From Sphaerolaimus hirsutus (Eukaryota; Nematoda; Chromadorea; Monhysterida; Sphaerolaimidae), in assembly GCA_964036195.1 (NCBI GenBank), contig OZ038457.1, positions 22,905,147 through 22,969,146 of the forward strand: a stretch of 64,000 bases of DNA. The letters are read 5' to 3'. The notes under the pieces are model-generated. The model had not been told where the DNA came from. It saw nothing but the letters and a program-made list of their open reading frames with translations, and did no database searches. Positions 36,910 through 49,700 of the stretch are shown here, one piece after another (positions within the stretch are counted from its first letter, which is position 1; every line of letters begins with the position of its first letter). A program made the translations under genes and the position numbers.

Positions 36910-37464
36910 CAGGGGTGGGCATCTTCAGTTACAGTTGGGAAAATGCAATAGATTGAGCTACAGTTGAGCTATCAGAATGAACTTTTAACACAATGGAGTA
37001 GACTCCATAGGACACCTATTCTGAAGTTTGCAAACCAAACGGCCACATTTTGGGTGAGTTGTGGAACACACGGTTTTTAGTGTAATTTTGTGACTTGGCG
37101 TCACCCATAGGATAAATCGAGGGTGGCATTTGAGGGGGGGGGGCATCGGTCGTTGGTGTTGTCCCATTCTGTCGTACATCGGCCGATTTTGATGCCCTTT
37201 GAGTATGTTGTGGTCGCGCCTACTACCAAATTCTTTTTTTACTCGAATAGTCCCCCAGTCCCGAGATAAGGGGGGTGAAGTCACAAAATTACACTAAAAA
37301 CTGTGTGTTCCACAACTCCTCCAAACTGTGGCCGTTTGGGTTGCAAACTTCAGCATAGGTGTCCTATGGAGTCTACTCTATTGTGTTAAAATTTCATTGT
37401 GATAGCTCAACTGTAGCTCAAGCTATCGCGTTTTTCCAGCGGTAACTGAAGATGCCCACCCCTG
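36910..37464. mobile_element. Foldback element with CAGGGGTGGGCATC ends, TA target
   Basis: The left arm CAGGGGTGGGCATCTTCAGTTAC is the inverse of the right end GTAACTGAAGATGCCCACCCCTG. Long inner arms also pair (GACTCCATAGGACACCTATT with its complement; CCACAACTC with GAGTTGTGG). TA flanks both ends. The equivalent uninterrupted site is preserved in the related element near 2052-2065 (AATGGTAAAGTACATG), which supports a TA target. Confidence 0.85.
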
Positions 37465-37615
37465 TATGTATGAGAAATTGCACGCTTGCGTGCAAAAAAA
37501 ATGCAAAATACCTAGTGCAAGTCTACCAGAAATTTTGCCTTTTGATTTTTTTAAATAAAAATCAGTTTCCACCCTTTGATTTTTTTATTAAAATCAGATT
37601 TTTAAAAAAATCAGT

Positions 37616-37865
37616 TATACTCCGGTTACTTTACACCCTGCACGCGTTGTTCCCGCTGGAAGTGTGCCAACGAAGGTTAACGCGTCCGAGTTTCATAAAA
37701 AGATGAAAAAATTGATTGTTGTTATAATGTTATTCATTAACATATTCACATCGATGAATTTTTTTCACATTTTTACGGAAATCGCATGATTTAATAATCA
37801 TTGGCACGCTTCCAACACGATACATAAATCAGTGCGAGGGCAGAGTATCACGTACGCCGAGTATA
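37616..37865. mobile_element. Short interspersed element, TATACTCCGGTTACTTTACA family (copy 2)
   Basis: It is nearly identical to 9380-9630 and 49006-49255 and begins TATACTCCGGTTACTT and ends GCCGAGTATA. It is nested in the hAT-like element at 36389-37888. Confidence 0.7.
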
Positions 37866-37896
37866 AAAAAAATTAACTGCCAACCCTAGTAACAAT

Positions 37897-39013
37897 TCAA
37901 CATAAACATGATTTTTGGGCAGAAATTACCTTTTGTTATGATGTCCAATGGCTCCACAGCCATCCTATGTCTATATGTAACATCACAAAGTATTGCCACT
38001 TGTCTGATATACCTGTATATTTTAACCCCCAAGCATATTTGAGAGCTTTCAAAAACCAACATTTTATTAAAACAGGGGTTGTTAAAAAAAGTTCCTTTCC
38101 ATCCCTAATTATAAACTACGGCCTATTATTACACCATAACATGCAGAAATGGAAGATTCATCGCTAAAAATACAAACAAAGCATATGAAAAAGACCCCCA
38201 ATGATAATCGCATGTGACATTGCACGCAAAAAATTGCAAAACATCTAATGAATAAGTACTGAAAATTTATGCTGCTGTTTAAAGCCACTTTCAATGTTGG
38301 TTTAAAAAACATTTGTTTTAAAAACATTGGTCATCCCATCCCTATTTGCTGCTGAAAGATGTGATACCAGAAACGCTGACAGCTGAGGGAATAACAGAAG
38401 TGCGCACAGAACCGCAAATGTCCACTGCAGCATACACTTGACTTTTATGACTGCAAGAATGGCGACTGATTTCGAGACGGAACCACAAGTTAGTGTGGCG
38501 ACATTTTGCATCATAAAAAATGAGTCCACTGGCGACGCGATATTCGAAAAGTTGACTTGATTATTACTCCGTTAAAGAACACAGTTTTCGAATGTCATCT
38601 CTATCGTAAAATGCGATCTTCAACACAATTTTTGTGATGTGAATGGATGAACGCGAAAAAAAATTGTCTGCCATTTTTAAACGATCTGACACATGAGTGT
38701 CAAAAACAATTACATCTCTATTTAGCCCCCGCAACAGATAGACATAGGTAATAAAGGCAAAAAAGCCCACTGAAAAACCACATATTTATATGTCGAGATT
38801 TTGAATATCCACATTTTGAATATCTGCAGAATTATCACCAGATGCCAGCCCCGCACCCTGTCAAGCTCGATGCAAAAAGCAAAAAGCGATAAAAAATGTA
38901 AAAATGTCAGGTGATGTGCGTAATATTCCAAAAAACATCACTTTGCACTTGACATTTCACAGTTTCCAGGACACATTAACAGGCGGCGCGCACTTTACAA
39001 GTCATCTTATCAT
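37897..39013. other. Intergenic, older hAT-like repeat and unassigned DNA
   Basis: The part up to about 38345 contains more TAGGGATGG-type sequence (TTTCCATCCCTAATTATAAA at 38095 and TTGGTCATCCCATCCCTA at about 38327). This suggests that 36389-37888 landed in an older copy. A decayed TGTAAAATGTC repeat lies at 38845-38990. No gene was seen. Confidence 0.4.
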
Positions 39014-39551
39014 CAGAGTTGTTAAAAGTACTAAACTGTTTTCAAAGTAAACGTAAACGTAAATATTTTATTTTTACTCAACCCTGACTATAGAAAACGT
39101 TTTAAAAATTTTTGAAATACTTTTACACTACGTAAAACGTGAGTAAAATACTTTTTTATAGAGAAAACGTAAAACTGAGATTTTTTCTCGCAGAAAACAT
39201 AAAAATGAGTATTTTTCACATATAAAATGTCAAAGTGATTTTTTTCTTACAGAAAACGTAAAAATCAGAAATTTTGTCAATTTTTACTCTAGAATACATC
39301 AAAAATGTGTTGTTGTTTTTTTCTCCCATTTACTATTTATTAGAAAAATGTCTTATTTTTGTCACGTTCTGTCTGTCAAAATGTCACTTTCTATGTCCCG
39401 CTTAAATACGTTTTCGGTACTCGCGTACATTCAAAAAGTACGCGAGTAAGTGCGTACCGGTATTTTTTTCGGGAGGAAACGTAAACGTATTTACGCAGTA
39501 CTCGAGTATCCGTATTTATTGAGTAAACGTAAATACGTTTTAACAACTATG
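39014..39551. mobile_element. hAT-like MITE, CAGAGTTGTTAAAA family (copy 5)
   Basis: It starts CAGAGTTGTTAAAAGTACTA and ends TTTTAACAACTATG. The flanks CTTATCAT (39006-39013) and CTTATCAC (39552-39559) match at 7 of 8 positions. It is closely similar to 13865-14383 through most of its length. Confidence 0.85.
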
Positions 39552-39589
39552 CTTATCACCACCTCAAAAGGGCCACCGGGCCACCAACT

Positions 39590-39780
39590 GAACATCAGTC
39601 ATTCAGCGAAACGGCTAACCTTCCCTGCAGTATCCAAAGGCGCGCACCAGCTGCGCCCAGACAATAAGTCCGCTAATTTTGGCCGCGCGCGCGCTTCCTG
39701 CAGCGAAGCGTCAGCAAAAGTTTTCGGGAAAATGCCGCCGTCGCTGCAGGGCACGTGAATTCTGCGTGCGTCGGGTTTTT
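39590..39780. promoter_or_regulatory. CpG-dense block, candidate promoter
   Basis: CpG-rich DNA (GGCCGCGCGCGCGC, GCCGCCGTCGCTGCAGG) lies about 5 kb upstream of the first recognised exon of the minus-strand CBM48 gene. A minus-strand open frame at about 39755-39622 ends at AAG followed by GTTAGC, a usable donor. Its phase (0) does not match the phase-1 acceptor at 34432, so at most it could be part of an untranslated first exon. Regulatory role is inference. Confidence 0.35.
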
Positions 39781-40825
39781 GGATTGAGTTTTCGGGTTTT
39801 GAATGTTGAACATCGGGTTCAGTTAGTCGCTTTGGGCGATTTATTGGTGTTAGGGGGGTTGGGAAATCAGTTGCATGGATTTGCTTTTTGAAGGCGCCAG
39901 GAAAAGTTTTGATTGGAGCACTTTTGCTTCGATTTTTGATTGCAAGGGACTTTAATTTTATCTAAAAACTGCGAGCTTCAATGTGAATGTTGACTGAACA
40001 GGGACCACCCGAAACGTTTTATCAATTGATAAAATGCGGCCCCTGTGTACTGAGCCGTAACGCCAAGCATCGCCCCCCACCCTTGGCGCTCTGCCAACTT
40101 TATCAACAATTAACAAAATAAATTAACCGCTATACCCGCGCTTACAAACCGTGCCGCGGCCGAAACGTCAAATAAATCTTGTTAGACGTAAAAAATTATC
40201 CGGGACTCGTTTGGAAGGTCGGAAAGATCTTTTATCCGGGTTTCGATCGAAAAGCCAAAACCCCACCACCAGCACCTGCGAAAAACGACAGATTTTTTTG
40301 CCACGACAAGTTTTCAATTTGCGTTCAACAGCGAGGGGGTGAGAGAAAAACTGAGCGAGTGTGGTATCGATTTTCGCAGTCATGCAGGGAGGTAAAGAAT
40401 GTGCCGCTTGGCGACGCGATGTGCGCATGAATAACGGCGCAACGCATGCGCTCACGCCACCGACTGATACAAAAAAAAATATTTTATTTTTTTGAAAAGT
40501 GGAATTTGAAAGGCGGAGTCTAGAGAATCTAGCATTCGCAAGATGCGCTTAAAACTGTATAAGGAAAAAAAAGAAAGGCGGGGCCGAAGTTTTTCAACTT
40601 TCCAAACGAAAAGCGGCAAGAAAAAATAATGGAAATGAGTGTCGTGAAAGCAAAAAATATATCTGCTGCTTGCAAAAAAGAGGGACTGCGCAACAGGTAC
40701 CGATTTCAAAGGTAGACAAGTGACAAAATTAAATTCGATCATATCCTTAACCTATGAGTTTATTTGCCACTTGACGCTAACTATAACTTACGGCAACAGA
40801 AACCACCAAAATTTGTGGTAGGCAA
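39781..40825. other. Intergenic, no gene seen
   Basis: GC content is moderate with scattered CpG up to about 40450, then the sequence becomes AT-rich. No exon with a splice context was recognised. Confidence 0.35.
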
Positions 40826-41049
40826 CTTTGGCGCCACACACGCTGGATGTCAACTGAATTGATGTCAACTAAATTTTCGTGAATTACATGATTTCAACTG
40901 TCCTATCTGATAGAGCATTATTAATTTTACACCATGACACTTAATTTCCATTCTTTCTGTTAAGTGTGATGCTTTTTAAATTGTTTTTGTATTATTTAGT
41001 TGACATTGAGTTGACGCGAATTTGCGATGTCAACTAGCGTGTGTGGGCC
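40826..41049. mobile_element. GTTGACA-family MITE
   Basis: The left end GGCGCCACACACGCTGGATGTC is mirrored by GATGTCAACTAGCGTGTGTGGGCCC at the right. TGTCAACT units are repeated in both arms. It is the same family as 20097-20824 and 24611-24810. Confidence 0.7.
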
Positions 41050-41959
41050 CTTTAGAAGCCAAATAACACTTCCAAACTCGTCCCTCAATTTCATTCAGTA
41101 CCATGTTTAAACGGATGACACAAAAAGGGCCTAAAATGAATTTCGCCCCTGGGCGGGCGGCCTTTCACTCAAAATCCAGCCGTAAACATTTCGGGGCGTG
41201 ATTGATTACCTTCTAGAAAAGACTCCAAAATTTTGTATTTATTCTAGATTTCACTCAGCTGGGGCTTGGGAGCTAAACCCAGATAAATGGGCGCCATACA
41301 TATGAAATTCACATGTGTGAGATATTTTACAATTTGTCGCATTTTAAATGCAGAGCAAAGATTATCATTGTGATAATCGTGAAGTTTCGTGAAGTATCAG
41401 TTGTAAATGGCCGCGTAATATTTTATTTCGGTTGTATATCTAGATTTGTGATCCATTTTGATTAATTAAACAGGGCGGCATTTAAATTTGTCAATGGTAG
41501 AGATTGAAAAGATAAATACCCACTGTGTCAAAGCGCAAAACTGTACTTACTGCCAACCAATTCACATAAAAGAGGATCCTAGGTAAACCCGCTATTTTCT
41601 AGAACAACTTTGAGATCTCATAAATCAGCCTTGAATGTACCTAGTTCAGTTAGTTTACAAGAATAAGTTTTTTTAAATTTCCATCAACTGTAGTTGACAC
41701 TGACAGACACCTTATTCTGGTAAATAGCATTGAACTCTTAAGTGTGTTCAAATTTGATTTATGAGTTTTTGAAATTCCTGTTGAAGTATAGGCACAAGTG
41801 TTAGATTGCTATCCATCCACACTTTTTCCATAAGTTAATACAGCAAGTTGAATAACCATAACTAGGCTATGTATTCCGGTTTCTATTTGTTTTGTAAAAA
41901 GAGCCCCAGTAAAAGTACACTGACAATGAACAGCCAAAGGGAAATATGTGAAGAACACA

Positions 41960-43107
41960 GTACACCTCTGATCACCCACACGTAGACACTTGATAAATTT
42001 CGATTAAAGAATGTGCTGCGGGCGAACTGTAGCTCGATGGCCAACTTCGGCACATATAAAAGTAAGCCCCAACATTTGTTTAAAAGTTCATATAGGTGAC
42101 CCCCCGTGAAATCAGCTGTGGGCCGAGTAAACGACCCACAGTTTTTTTTATACAACTTTGGGGTGATCACTCACACGTGGACACGACTCATAACTGACTG
42201 AAATCATGTCTTTCAAGGCCGTTTTTCGGCATAAAATACAGAACAGGCTCATGGCGAAGTGCCAAATGCCACTTCAATGGCATTTTTACCATTTAAAATG
42301 AGATAATGACGTTTTCATTTTGTACTGCTTTGTAACGCGGAACGCACCCGACCAGAATTTTTATCGGATAACTTTCTAACGCTGCAAAATGTGATCAGGA
42401 AAAACACTTCCACATGAAAGAGGACGGTTAAGGCATTTTGACAAAACTTACTGCGATAAAATACACCCGCCCACATTTAAGAACACGCGATGCGAAATTT
42501 AAAACACCTCGCTATATTATCCTCACTACTAATTTTCTTCCCGGTTCAAAATTTAGTGACTCCTTAAAATTTCACCTCACGTTTTCTCAAATGTGGGAGG
42601 GGGTGTATTTCCGCGCAGTAAGTTTAAAAACAATGTCTTCAGCTTCCTCTTTCATGTGGAACTGTTCTTCCTGATCACATTTTGCAGCGTTAGAAAGTTC
42701 TCCGATAAAAATTCTGGTCGGGTGCATTCCTCAGTACAAAGCAGTACAAAATGAAAATGTCATTATCTCATTTTCATGGTAAAAATGCCGTTGAAGTGGC
42801 GTTTGGCACTTCGCCATGAGCCTGTTCTGTATTTCATGCCGAAAAACGGCCTTGAAAGACATGATTTCAGTCAGTTATGAGTCGTGTCCACGTGTGAGTG
42901 ATCACCCCAAAGTTGTATAAAAAAAACTGTGGGCCGTTTACTCAGCCCACAGCTGATTTCACGGGGTTCACCTATATGAACTTTTTAACAAATGTTGGGG
43001 CTTACTTTTGTATGTGCCGAAGTTGGCCGACGAGCTACAGCTCGCCCGCTGCACATTCTTTTATCAAAATTTACCAAGTGTCTACGTGCGGGTGATCAGA
43101 GGTGTAC
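41960..43107. mobile_element. Large foldback element of 1.15 kb
   Basis: The arms run from GTACACCTCTGATCACCCAC inward to about 42480, and their inverse runs from about 42585 to 43107, leaving about 100 bases of loop. Paired blocks include GTTCATATAGGTGACCC, CCACGTGTGAGTGATCACCCC, GAACAGGCTCATGGCGAAGTG and CTAACGCTGCAAAATGTGATC. Arms are nearly identical along about 500 bp. No transposase frame is present and no target duplication was found. Confidence 0.88.
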
Positions 43108-43533
43108 TTAATTGTTTGACAAACATTTCACAATAGTATCAGTTCAAAATATTCAATTGGAAGGGTGCTTATTTCCAAAAATTTGCATCATCAATCATCT
43201 GTACAAAGTTTCAGTTGATGTCTCAACCATTTCTTTTTCAAATATTTATGATCATCTAAAAATACTGCAACTTTAAGGCATTATGAAGCATAAACAGCTC
43301 AAGTGCAAACTTTTTAATGCAAATACTGTGGACATAAAAGCATCTGTCAGCTTTGCTATGACACACAGTAAGTCAGATAAAAAGTTCCATCATTTTTACT
43401 AAGTGGACAAGCAAAGTATCAAAGTAAATAATCTGGCAAATAGATAAATATTTGTTCAATGCTCAATGGCACTACACAGACCAGTTGACAATGACATCGG
43501 GTGTCAACTGGGCTGACTGACTTCGATTCTACA
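43108..43533. other. Intergenic, no gene seen
   Basis: AT-rich DNA with a short GTTGACA-family remnant at about 43478-43515 (CCAGTTGACAATGACATCGG). Confidence 0.4.
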
Positions 43534-44105
43534 TACCATATTTCCTCGAAATACCCCCCCCTCAAAATGGCTACCATGAATTTATTAGCCCCCCCCCCCC
43601 CGAATGAGTATACAGAGAACGTACATGACAAAATTGCGGGCAGTGCAAAACACACGTTAAAAACAATGAATTGTTACGTTAGAACAGTGTCAATAAGACT
43701 CTTATATAGAGCGGTTATTGTCGCATTTTTCTACGTCTGCGTATAGTCATCGGACTTGATGCCCTGCCGTCGATACTTATGTCTTTGTCAAGCAATGGAG
43801 CAATGTTAAACTTATGTTAGAATTTCCAAACAAGTTCCGCAACCTCCGGGAATGCAGTGCATAGTAGGCTTCTTTTTGACGTTCTTTCGTTCAAATTTTG
43901 ACATAAGTTCCCCATTGCTGCTCTGCTGGATGAAGACATAAGTATGTGCAAGGGCAGGGCATCAAGTCCGACCACTATACGTTACAGACGGCAATTTAGT
44001 ACCGGAATTTCAAAAAATTTCTGGCGAAATAATAAGCCCCCCCCCCCCTCAAAATTCTCACTCTGAAACAATCACCCCCGGGGGGTATTTCGAGGAAATA
44101 CGGTA
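43534..44105. mobile_element. MITE with ACCGTATTTCCTCG ends (copy C)
   Basis: TACCATATTTCCTCGAAATA plus C run at the left, and G run plus TATTTCGAGGAAATACGGTA at the right, with TA at both edges. The interior differs from the short copies. Confidence 0.75.
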
Positions 44106-44458
44106 GTTGTGTGCGTAGAGGAACGATGTTCAAATGCACAAAGTAAACCAATATCGATTTCTTTTCGACACTTGAAAATTGTCCTGCGACCCGGCAACTA
44201 AAATCTGAATTGACATGGAAATCAATTGACAGTTAGTGTACGTAGCGCCAATAATGTCGAACATCTCTTTAATTCGTATGGATGGCAGACAAAAATAAAT
44301 ATTCGCTCATTTAGAGTATGTTTATTTTCATACACAGCAGAACCTAATGATAACAATTAGCAACAATGATAAGGTATTTATAGTTCTACAAACAGTACAC
44401 AACAGCGAACATAAACTGAACGGTTAGAAACAAAATTATTTAAATACCTAGTTTGAAC

Positions 44459-44836
44459 TACCGTATTTCCTCGAAATACCCCCCCTCTCGAGACCACTAT
44501 GAAACAATCACCCCCCCTCGAAATACCCCCCCAGATTGAGTGTAAAGAGAACGTACATGACAAATACTGCAGTTTGTGTTCTGCGTAGTGCAGAACACAC
44601 GTTAAAACGATGTCGGAATCACGTTAGAACAGTGGTTATACCATCTAGGCACTACTATTAGTCTACAGGAGTCTTTACATGTCAGTTATTGATGCATTTT
44701 TCTACCCCAGCGCACATCACAAACAACGATTTTGTACTAGGATTTCAAAAAAGTTCTTGTGAAATAATAACCCCCCCCCCTCTCGGGACCACTATGAAAC
44801 AATCACCCCCGGGGGGTATTTCGAGGAAATACGGTA
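44459..44836. mobile_element. MITE with ACCGTATTTCCTCG ends (copy D)
   Basis: TACCGTATTTCCTCGAAATA plus C run at the left, and G run plus TATTTCGAGGAAATACGGTA at the right, with TA at both edges. A GGCGCC-containing element of the TAGTGA/TCACTA type (about 44835-44968) starts directly at its right border. Confidence 0.75.
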
Positions 44837-44968
44837 GTGAAAAAAATGGCGCCAAAGCAGTGAAATATGTAATGATGAAAATAAAAAATATGTGGCGCCG
44901 TTTTTTTGGAAAGCGCCATGGCAAATTGGTGATTACCATTTAATTTTTCTGGCACGTTTCCATCACTA

Positions 44969-46616
44969 GTGAAAATTGAACAGATTATCATTCAGAGGCT
45001 TCCTTCTTAGTGACAAATAAAAAAGTTGACAAATAGAAAGCTGGGCAGATGCTTACATGTATATATTTCTTTAGCAGTTGATCGAAATAAATAGCCTAGT
45101 TTTTATGTATTTTATAAACTCCACCAATTACTCCATGGGCATCTGAAACTTTACTGATCTATTGAACAAATCGGAAAGTGTGGAATATCGGTATTTGACA
45201 AAGCGCAGGCAGGAATAACTTACCATAACTTACCAGTTGAGTAGAAAAATCAGAGAAACCATGAAAACAGCCGGATGCAAATCAAAATTACAACGAAAGG
45301 ATGTATGGAACTGCTTTACAACATTGCCGCAATCACATTTTTTCATTATTAAAATTCACGTCCATTTGATCAATTCCATATTCAGAGCGTAAAGATCAAA
45401 AGCGCCGACAGGAAATCTTTTTTCAATCGAGCGGAAATAAATATGAAAATGGCAAAATTGTCAAATATTTTTGTGTAAAAATGGAAATACACAACCACAA
45501 TTAAATTCCATATACCTTTGTAAACAGGTGGTACACGGGTCGTCTGTATATCATTAGCGTTCCAAAAATCTTTGTGAGATTTATATTTTTAAAATATCAG
45601 AAATACTTTTTGTATTTTCAAAAAAATCTAGAGAAATTTAAGTATAAATATTTTCTTTTTGAGTGATATTTAAAAATATAAAAAACTCTCAAAAGTACAA
45701 GTTATTTTTCTCCAGGTTTTTCGAGAGACATTTTATTCTACTCTGTTTGTGAAATTTTCGTTTGAGATTATACTTTATCATATTTTCAAAAAATTACCAT
45801 CTTTCGAACACTAATTCTAATGTAACTTAAATATCTACCAGGAACATTAAACTGGCTATTTAAAAGTGCGACAACAGCTGACCGGGTTTTTATAAATGAG
45901 CCATTTCACTCATAAGTCAGCTGCGGATGGCAACACCCACACACGACGCACTAAATTCTGCCTTCCTAAATATTTAAGTTTGGTTCAATATGTTCAGCGG
46001 AATTATTATGTAAATGGATATTATGACACTCGGGGAACTTTGTACGTATGTACCTACATATTACGTATTTATTTGACAGAAATTAACTAAACGCACTAAA
46101 AACAGATATTCGCCAGAAGGAGAAAATATCAACATTAATGGATGTAAAACTTTACAGAAGGTAGACACAATTCACCCTGGGATAGCGAAAGTGCGAGTAA
46201 ATAGAAAAAACAAGGTACAAAGATACAGATCTACCGTAATTCCTTGAATAAATCCCAACGGAATTTAGTTATGAAATTGGGGAGTTGTTCAGGACAGAAG
46301 CTGTTCGATGGGAAGAGTCAATTTTTCAGAATTGTTCGAGGGGAAGAGCCAGAATTTTAAGCAAAATTTGTGATTAATTGACTGCATAAATGTGGTACCG
46401 TAAATTTTACTAAACCAAGTAGAGATAAAATTTATAAGTGAATGGAACCAATACTAGCAAAAAAATAACCTGCAAAAAACCAAGCACCCCCATGGGGGGG
46501 GGGTTGATTAGGGAGGTATTTTTCATAACGCCGACAACAGGGGGAGTTATTCAAGGGGACAGACTTACAGCAAAATCAATCTCGCCGAATCACAACAATT
46601 TCCACATGAAAACAAC
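44969..46616. other. Intergenic, no gene seen
   Basis: This is AT-rich DNA 3' of the SRA gene. A fragment of the ACCGTA(A/T)TT MITE family begins at about 46234 (TACCGTAATTCCTTGAATAA). No exon was recognised. Confidence 0.4.
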
Positions 46617-46730
46617 TTATTCATTCTTCACCTTGGGCGGTCGGCCGCGTCTCTTGACTGCCGCCTTCGTACCCGACCCGGTGTCGCTGTGCGATTCCAG
46701 CTTCATGTTCGGCGTGGACACGGACAACGC
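46617..46730 (-). other. Terminal exon encoding an AT-hook
   Basis: Good acceptor (GAATTCAG) and in-phase join to the exon at 47243-47094. The exon ends ...[16 protein letters not shown] and TAA. RGRP with flanking basic residues is the minor-groove AT-hook core. Its position at the very end of the protein is where UHRF1 would carry a RING. Confidence 0.85.
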
Positions 46731-49700
46731 CTGAATTCAAATGTGATTCAATGTGATGGTAAATATGATCAATATGAGGCCCAACAGAAACTTGAGATGG
46801 AGAAATGAAGGATACTCGCACACGTTCATAAATAAGGAGATTTCAAAAGGAAACATTGGAGAAATTTGTCTGCAAAGTTATTCTAAACTATTTTGTAAGT
46901 ATTTTTTATATTAAAGTACTTATTCATGAAAGCCAAGCTAAAACTTCGCACGGGTCGTTTTTAGGGGGCTGGTCTTTACTTTACAGCCTGCGATATAAAT
47001 TCGAGTGCCACAGTTTTTGGTGATACACGTTTAGCGTAAAGTGTGTTTGCAAATATTGCTGTTATGCGTAAACTTGAGCAACTTTTAACACACATTTTTC
47101 CCCACGGGTGCATCCGTTATGGAGTCATTTCCGCCTGGGGCCACGTCCAATTTAACGCTTTTGCGCGCCGGCCCGCGTTTCACTGGTTTTCGCTTTTTGA
47201 TATGCTCTATGTCCAGTAGTTCAACTTCGACGAAGACTGGCGTCTGAAGTGAAATATTTGAATAGGAAATAAATGTAACACGAAGACAACACATCGGAAA
47301 AGTCTTGTTCTAAAAAGACAACTTCAGAATAATTTGTCTTTATTTTCATAAACGTCACTTTTCGTTGACTGTCGTTTTTCACTGTTGCTGCACACTTGTA
47401 AACTAGTTCACTGATAACATTGTAAAAATTCAGTAAACTCATAAATAAGTCTTATACTGAAGGAATTATTTTCACTCTCTCTCAATTGTAATAAACGAAC
47501 ACCTATTTCCAGCAAACTGAAATGCCATTCAAGTGTATTTATGAGTTAACTGAATTTTTTGTTTACTGGTAGTAAACTAGTGTGTGCAGCACCAATAACA
47601 CTTTTCTAGCTAAATACCATGTTGTGACGACACTGGAAGTTTGAAAAAGTTGTTCAGGGGCCAGTTCCGCAAGTGTAAAAGTTAAGAGTAAAAACATAAG
47701 AGTTGAGTTAGATGACAAATGACAAGTTATGAGAAAATCTAAGAGTTAAGAGTTGATTAAAACGACAAATGATTTGACTCAACTCTTAATTTTTAACTTT
47801 ACTCTTAACTTATCATTTATCATTTTACTCAAATCTTAACCCTTCACTCTTAACTTTTCCACTTGCGGAACCGGCACCAGGTTAACGGGAAATAAAAATA
47901 GCTATCATAAAAATAGCTTTGATTAAGACGCCATTATTCAAAGTGATCACTATTATTTACTAAGGGAGTCTAACTGTCTAATCGTAGTCGTAATTTCAGC
48001 GATTAGGCAACGTTAGTAAGAAACAATCGTAAAATGTGAATAATTTCATTCCAACTAAATAGCCCATTCGGGAGCAAACAAATTGTTATGCCCAGATTTA
48101 ACCAAACGCGATTTAAATTTAACGCGTAACCGTACATCTTTTGTAGAGCACTTATAATACAAAGGCATATAAAAAATGGTAAATGATTCCGCAAGCGGTG
48201 AAGAAAAATGATAACTGCAAGTAAACTGCTGCCACATCAGGTTCGGCACCAACTTTATTTTTTATACTTATCCACGTACGGAATTAACATAGGTATGAAG
48301 TTGAATTGAACCGAGTGGCACTTGGTCTCGTAAATAAATTACCTGTCGCACCGTCTCAAAATCCACTTTAGGGTATTCGGCTGCGATTTTCGCCTTTTTC
48401 GTCGCTTTGTCAATGCCCGCGCCCTCAGAATCACGCTTCCGCTTGCGAGCAGCACGAGCGGATTCCTGGGGAGAAAATTACTTGTTGACAGAAACAAACA
48501 GGGCCGTATCCAGGGGGGGGGGCGGGGGGGGCTGCAGCCCCCCCCCCCTCCCGGGGCGAGACCAGAAAGTGACCGGAAAATGCGACTTTTTCAACGTCAG
48601 CGTAAAAAATTTTGCGCGCAAGCGCGCATTCTTCACCATACATAAAGGTATTATCATCGGATTTGCTCCATGTGGCCGCAAATCGTTGTAAATACACTCA
48701 ATGTTGTGCTTTTTGCTGTTTTGTATGTATATTTACATACATATACAGCGTTCCATGGCGCTGACGCCAACGCCAATAGCGCCATGGCGTGGCGCCTACT
48801 AATGGCGCCAGCGCCATAGCGCCATTCCGCCACTATTTAGCTACAATTTTAGGGGGGGGGGGGCTCAGCCCCCCCCCCCCTCGCCGGCCTCCGTAAACAA
48901 GCAGCCCCCCCCCGCTCAAAAATCCTGGATACGTCCCTGGAAACAAATGACAAAAATTCACGTTCAATGAATCTGTCTCGCTAGAAAAACTGTTGTAAAG
49001 ATAGGTATGCTCCGGTTACTTTACACCCTGCACGCGTGGTTCCCGCTGGAAGTGTGCCAATGATGGTTAGCGCGTGCGAGTTTCATAAAAAGATGACAAA
49101 ATTGATTGTTGTTATAATGTTATTCATTAACATTTTCACATCGATGAATTTTTTACATCTTTTTACGGAAATCGCATGTCTTAACAATCATTGGCACGCT
49201 TCCAACACGAGACATAAATCAGCGCGACGGCAGAGTATCATGTACGCAGAGTATACCCAGTTTTTTTCAGCCCATCAGTGTGGAGAACTATTCAAACGGG
49301 CCGAGATTTTTTTCTCACAGGCCGGTAGAGGGGAGTTATTCGAGAGGTAACTAATCTAGGCTTCACGGTAACTACACTCTATCAGAAAACTAAAAACCTG
49401 CACAATTTCCAACAACTAAACTATTTACCAACTCACATTTTGCGATTCACTTTCCTCACTATTCTGCTCAAGCGCAGAGTTATCTTTGTCATCAGCGACA
49501 GCCTCTTCAAGTACCTGCTGCTCATGGCTGACTGCGGGCAGGTCCGGTTCAAGTGGCGCTGGCACCTGTGACAAAGAAATGTGCTTTGGTAGGGAGATTT
49601 GATGGTTTTAGACTGTTTTACTTGGCTGAGATTGATTGGGTTGACAACAACCGCATTTATATTTGCGTGACTTACGCGCTCCTGAAATGAAATTCCGGTA

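Larger units (their letters stand above)
36389..37888. mobile_element. hAT-like element, TAGGGTTGG ends, with nested elements
   Basis: It starts TAGGGTTGGAAAAAAATC and ends CCAACCCTA, with the exact 8-bp duplication GTAACAAT at 36381-36388 and 37889-37896. The ends have A/T-run repeats. The interior resembles the element at 1537-2773 (AATGGAAGATTTTACACTAA). It contains a foldback element (36910-37464) and a TATACTCCGGTTACTT element (37616-37865). Confidence 0.9.

Noticed and set aside
37616..37865. Candidate small RNA gene (conserved 250-bp block in three places)
   Set aside because: The three copies lie in unrelated contexts, one nested in a transposon, and have short inverted ends. A mobile repeat explains them better.
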